Part shown: positions 41,974-44,198 of the stretch, piece after piece | Layout: each line of letters opens with the position of its first letter | How positions within the stretch are numbered: position 1 is the first letter of the stretch | Source of the DNA: an uncultured Clostridia bacterium | GTDB taxonomy: Bacteria; Bacillota; Clostridia; Christensenellales; Aristaeellaceae | Reading direction: 5' to 3' | Assembly (NCBI GenBank): GCA_947624355.1 | Contig: CANQKI010000007.1 | Coordinates: 1 to 44,198, forward strand | Length of the DNA: 44,198 nt | Translations under genes and position numbers: made by a program | The notes under the pieces: model-generated | What the model saw: the letters and a program-made list of their open reading frames with translations, nothing else | Databases searched by the model: none | What the model was told of the DNA's origin: nothing

Positions 41974-42912
41974 ATGAGCGATACTAGATCAAAAGATTTT
42001 AATATTTATTATCTGAATTTCAGCAAGGCGTATGAAATTGCTATGATGATAAATAACGTGATTTTGACAAAGATAAAACGCGATAACACGTCAGAATACG
42101 GTAAAGAACTTGGCTATACAGCGGCTGTGTCTGCACAAGGCACAAAAAATTTTTTGGAAGGGATAAAATCATCTATTTCGGCTGAAGCCAAAGAAACTTC
42201 ATACTCATCAATGAAAGTTGTTGAATCTCTTGATGTAAAAACTACTAAATCAATTTTGCTACGCCGTGTTATAGAAAAGTGCGCAACAATTGAAAATTTT
42301 GAAAATGTATCCGAGGGCGATTTAATTAAAATTGATGGAGTCAAACTTGAACTTCTTGATGAGGAGAGCCTTCGCCAATTTTTAGTTTTAAGGCGAGATG
42401 CACTCAAGGGGATGCGAGTTGAAGGAATGGAAGTTAACAATCTAATTGCCTCAATGTTACAAGACTATGCATATATTCTTAAAGGAATTTTTCCTGTAAC
42501 AGACAAGTGCGACAATCCCGCGGAAATCATGTTAAAAATTCCGATGGATGTAAAGTCAGAATTCGAAAGCAAATATAGTATTGATGATTTGTTGATTGGG
42601 CATGTATCTGTTGTTGGAATTTATAAAGGCATCACAGAGAAAGACTTCATTTTGTCCAGTACGTTCTCATATTTACAAGAAGTAGGAACAAGGCAGAAGA
42701 AAAACGAAATGGAAACGGCAAAAATAATTAAGAGCAATACACCTGCTCAAATAAGCAGCCCAGCTTCTGAAAAAGATAATACTAAATACCATTTTATTGA
42801 TACTTTAGCAATTATTCAAGATGTAGCTTTTCATTATCAAGAGTCGCCTGAAAAGAAACTTCATTGGTGGAATAAGGTAGGACTATGGTTAAGTAGATTA
42901 GGAGGAAAATGA
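41974..42912 (+). CDS. Unknown protein of the accessory operon (possibly DUF6414-like)
   Basis: The 312-residue protein is AT-rich in coding and lacks membrane segments except a short amphipathic C-terminal end (LHWWNKVGLWLSRLGGK). The N-terminal half has YLNFSKAYEIAMMINNVIL and MKVVESLDVKTTKSILLRRVIEKC, followed by a small beta part (DLIKIDGVKLELLD). This order resembles DUF6414-type proteins sometimes seen in defence islands, but that is a weak recollection. GAGGTG precedes the ATG at 41974. It lies 4 bp before the ATPase gene, so they are tightly coupled. Confidence 0.6.
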   Translation: MSDTRSKDFNIYYLNFSKAYEIAMMINNVILTKIKRDNTSEYGKELGYTAAVSAQGTKNFLEGIKSSISAEAKETSYSSMKVVESLDVKTTKSILLRRVIEKCATIENFENVSEGDLIKIDGVKLELLDEESLRQFLVLRRDALKGMRVEGMEVNNLIASMLQDYAYILKGIFPVTDKCDNPAEIMLKIPMDVKSEFESKYSIDDLLIGHVSVVGIYKGITEKDFILSSTFSYLQEVGTRQKKNEMETAKIIKSNTPAQISSPASEKDNTKYHFIDTLAIIQDVAFHYQESPEKKLHWWNKVGLWLSRLGGK

Positions 42913-42916
42913 TTCT

Positions 42917-44198
42917 ATGAAGAAATATACTTTGTATACCTATAGCGGAATTTCTGATTTGCGAAAAATTGATGAAACACATGAAGTATTCCCTTTTGTT
43001 TTTAAGGAAACATCAGCTGCGCTGCAACACAGCCACAATATGTGCATAGAAATAACGGCATTAGTATATTATTTGCGTTCATGCCCCCAAGATCGGTATT
43101 TGGCTTACATTAACTTAAAAGACATGACAGAGGAAACAACAGTTATTGTTGATGAAACTATAGCTAATGATGCGATTGCTTTATTTCCGCTTCTGTTTTC
43201 TGGAACGGCCAGATATAATGAGCCTGAGATTATTTCTGAAGAATGTTCTAAAGAATTGTTCTTACCTTGGATGCGTAAACCTATATATACATATAATAGC
43301 AATATTGAATTAGATCATATCATGGAATATGCTAATAATAGATCTATCCCGATCATGACATTCTCACAAGCTTCAGAAAACGCAAAAACAGCGACCCAAA
43401 AGGTTAATCATTCTGCAACAATGGAACTTTTGGATTTAACCTCAGTGTTATATGCTGTTGAGAGCAATAAAAGTTTGATATATCTGATAGAATCTGTTTT
43501 AAATGTCTATCCAAACATCAGTGTCATTGTCAGAACAGCACAAGTCAACAATTTGATGAAGTACTTTCCTCTGTATTTCGAAGAGCAAAAATCTGTATAT
43601 GAACTCCTTCCTGATTTAAAAGAAACAAAAGAAAGCGTACAAGTTCCAGATAGTATTGTACATATAACTGACTTTGACAGAGAACGTTTCGAGTCATTCT
43701 TCTCATGGTTTAACCATAGCTTAGTTGGTCATAAACATTTTAAGGAAAGGTTGAAGCATACTTTAAAGAATTTCGTTGCACTATGCAAGGCAAAAGAGCA
43801 AAAAGTTTTTTCAGTTTTTTTGTTTGGTGTATCTGGGATAGGAAAAACAGAGGTTGCACGCTTAATTGCAAACGGCCTTTGCGAAGGCAGCTATTTGGCG
43901 AAAATTAATTTTCAGAATTATAGTAGTCAGGATGCTCTTAATAGCCTAATTGGCAGTCCTGCAGGCTATATTGGTTGTGATCATGGCGAATTATGCGATA
44001 AGATTGGGAAGACCAAAGTAGGTATTCTTCTTTGCGATGAATTCGAAAAAGCAACGCGTCCGGTATTCTTATTCTTTTTGGAGTTGCTTGAAGAAGGACA
44101 TTTTACAGATTCTATGGCAAGAGAATATGACCTTGAAGGATTTATCATTGTGTTTACTTCCAATATTCAGACCCAAAAAGAATTCGAAGAAAAAATTC
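42917..44198 (+). CDS. ClpA/B-type AAA+ ATPase with a novel N-terminal region (partial)
   Basis: The frame opens at ATG 42917 (GGAGGAAAATG upstream) and runs off the right edge after about 427 residues. Residues 1-270 match no family I know and have mixed helix and strand. From about 280 a AAA+ domain of the second Clp module type follows: lead-in LVGHKHFKERLKHTL, Walker A GVSGIGKT (304-311), then INFQNYSSQDALNSLIGSPAGYIG as in ClpB pore-loop text, Walker B ILLCDEFEKA (about 370-379) and FTSN at sensor 1. Only one AAA+ module is seen before the cut. Genetic isolation in an AT-rich mobile region suggests a defence or conflict role, an inference. Confidence 0.8.
   Translation, partial: MKKYTLYTYSGISDLRKIDETHEVFPFVFKETSAALQHSHNMCIEITALVYYLRSCPQDRYLAYINLKDMTEETTVIVDETIANDAIALFPLLFSGTARYNEPEIISEECSKELFLPWMRKPIYTYNSNIELDHIMEYANNRSIPIMTFSQASENAKTATQKVNHSATMELLDLTSVLYAVESNKSLIYLIESVLNVYPNISVIVRTAQVNNLMKYFPLYFEEQKSVYELLPDLKETKESVQVPDSIVHITDFDRERFESFFSWFNHSLVGHKHFKERLKHTLKNFVALCKAKEQKVFSVFLFGVSGIGKTEVARLIANGLCEGSYLAKINFQNYSSQDALNSLIGSPAGYIGCDHGELCDKIGKTKVGILLCDEFEKATRPVFLFFLELLEEGHFTDSMAREYDLEGFIIVFTSNIQTQKEFEEKI

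Overview
The window is chromosomal DNA of a GC-rich, probably spore-forming member of the Clostridia (Firmicutes), most likely from an animal gut. Pointers are strong AGGAGG-type ribosome binding sites, a GerMN (spore-germination type) protein, a preQ1-I riboswitch, a clostridial-style tmRNA tag, glycosaminoglycan and amino-sugar catabolism genes, and TnpV, a gene of Firmicutes mobilizable elements. The genus cannot be told from the sequence alone.

Layout. (1) 1-4609: right end of a degenerate prophage, with the end of one gene, a tail tape-measure gene, then an att site made of the 3' part of a tRNA-Pro gene (4565-4609) followed by the displaced host tRNA terminator. (2) 4677-11770: GH88 unsaturated glucuronyl hydrolase, MATE transporter, pyroglutamyl peptidase and nagA, a GerMN protein and a secreted metallo-beta-lactamase-fold protein. 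(3) 11878-13828: an AT-richer island with a membrane acyltransferase, a serine recombinase and, between them, a promoter inside a segment bounded by inverted repeats. This looks like a complete phase-variation switch. (4) 13915-25909: eight-gene minus-strand operon (secreted membrane protein, ABC ATPase, ABC permease, coiled-coil membrane protein, MoxR, DUF58, two VWA proteins). (5) 26081-27236: preQ1 riboswitch with queT and queF. (6) 28070-31601: two-component system and a secreted protein that share an operator-like repeat. (7) 32550-40550: M20 peptidase, small protein, pfkA, smpB, ssrA (tmRNA), a beta-phosphoglucomutase-like HAD protein, tldD and pmbA. (8) 40738-44198: AT-rich accessory DNA with a broken tnpV and a three-gene operon whose last gene, cut by the window end, is a ClpA/B-type AAA+ ATPase.

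Several families of non-coding structured repeats run through the window. R1 elements (0.7-0.9 kb; three copies, one truncated) have inverted-repeat-like ends and many hairpins whose stems change in a compensatory way between copies. E elements (two copies) keep a 20-nt loop sequence while the stem bases change on both sides. A roughly 66-70 bp double-hairpin leader repeat starts directly after the -10 box of two promoters (one copy before the metallo-beta-lactamase gene, three in tandem before smpB). Five promoters share a TTCCGGG-like start of the spacer.

The strongest candidates for something undescribed are the invertible promoter module, the R1 and E families, and the accessory AAA+ operon. 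All functions are read from sequence patterns; no database search was run.
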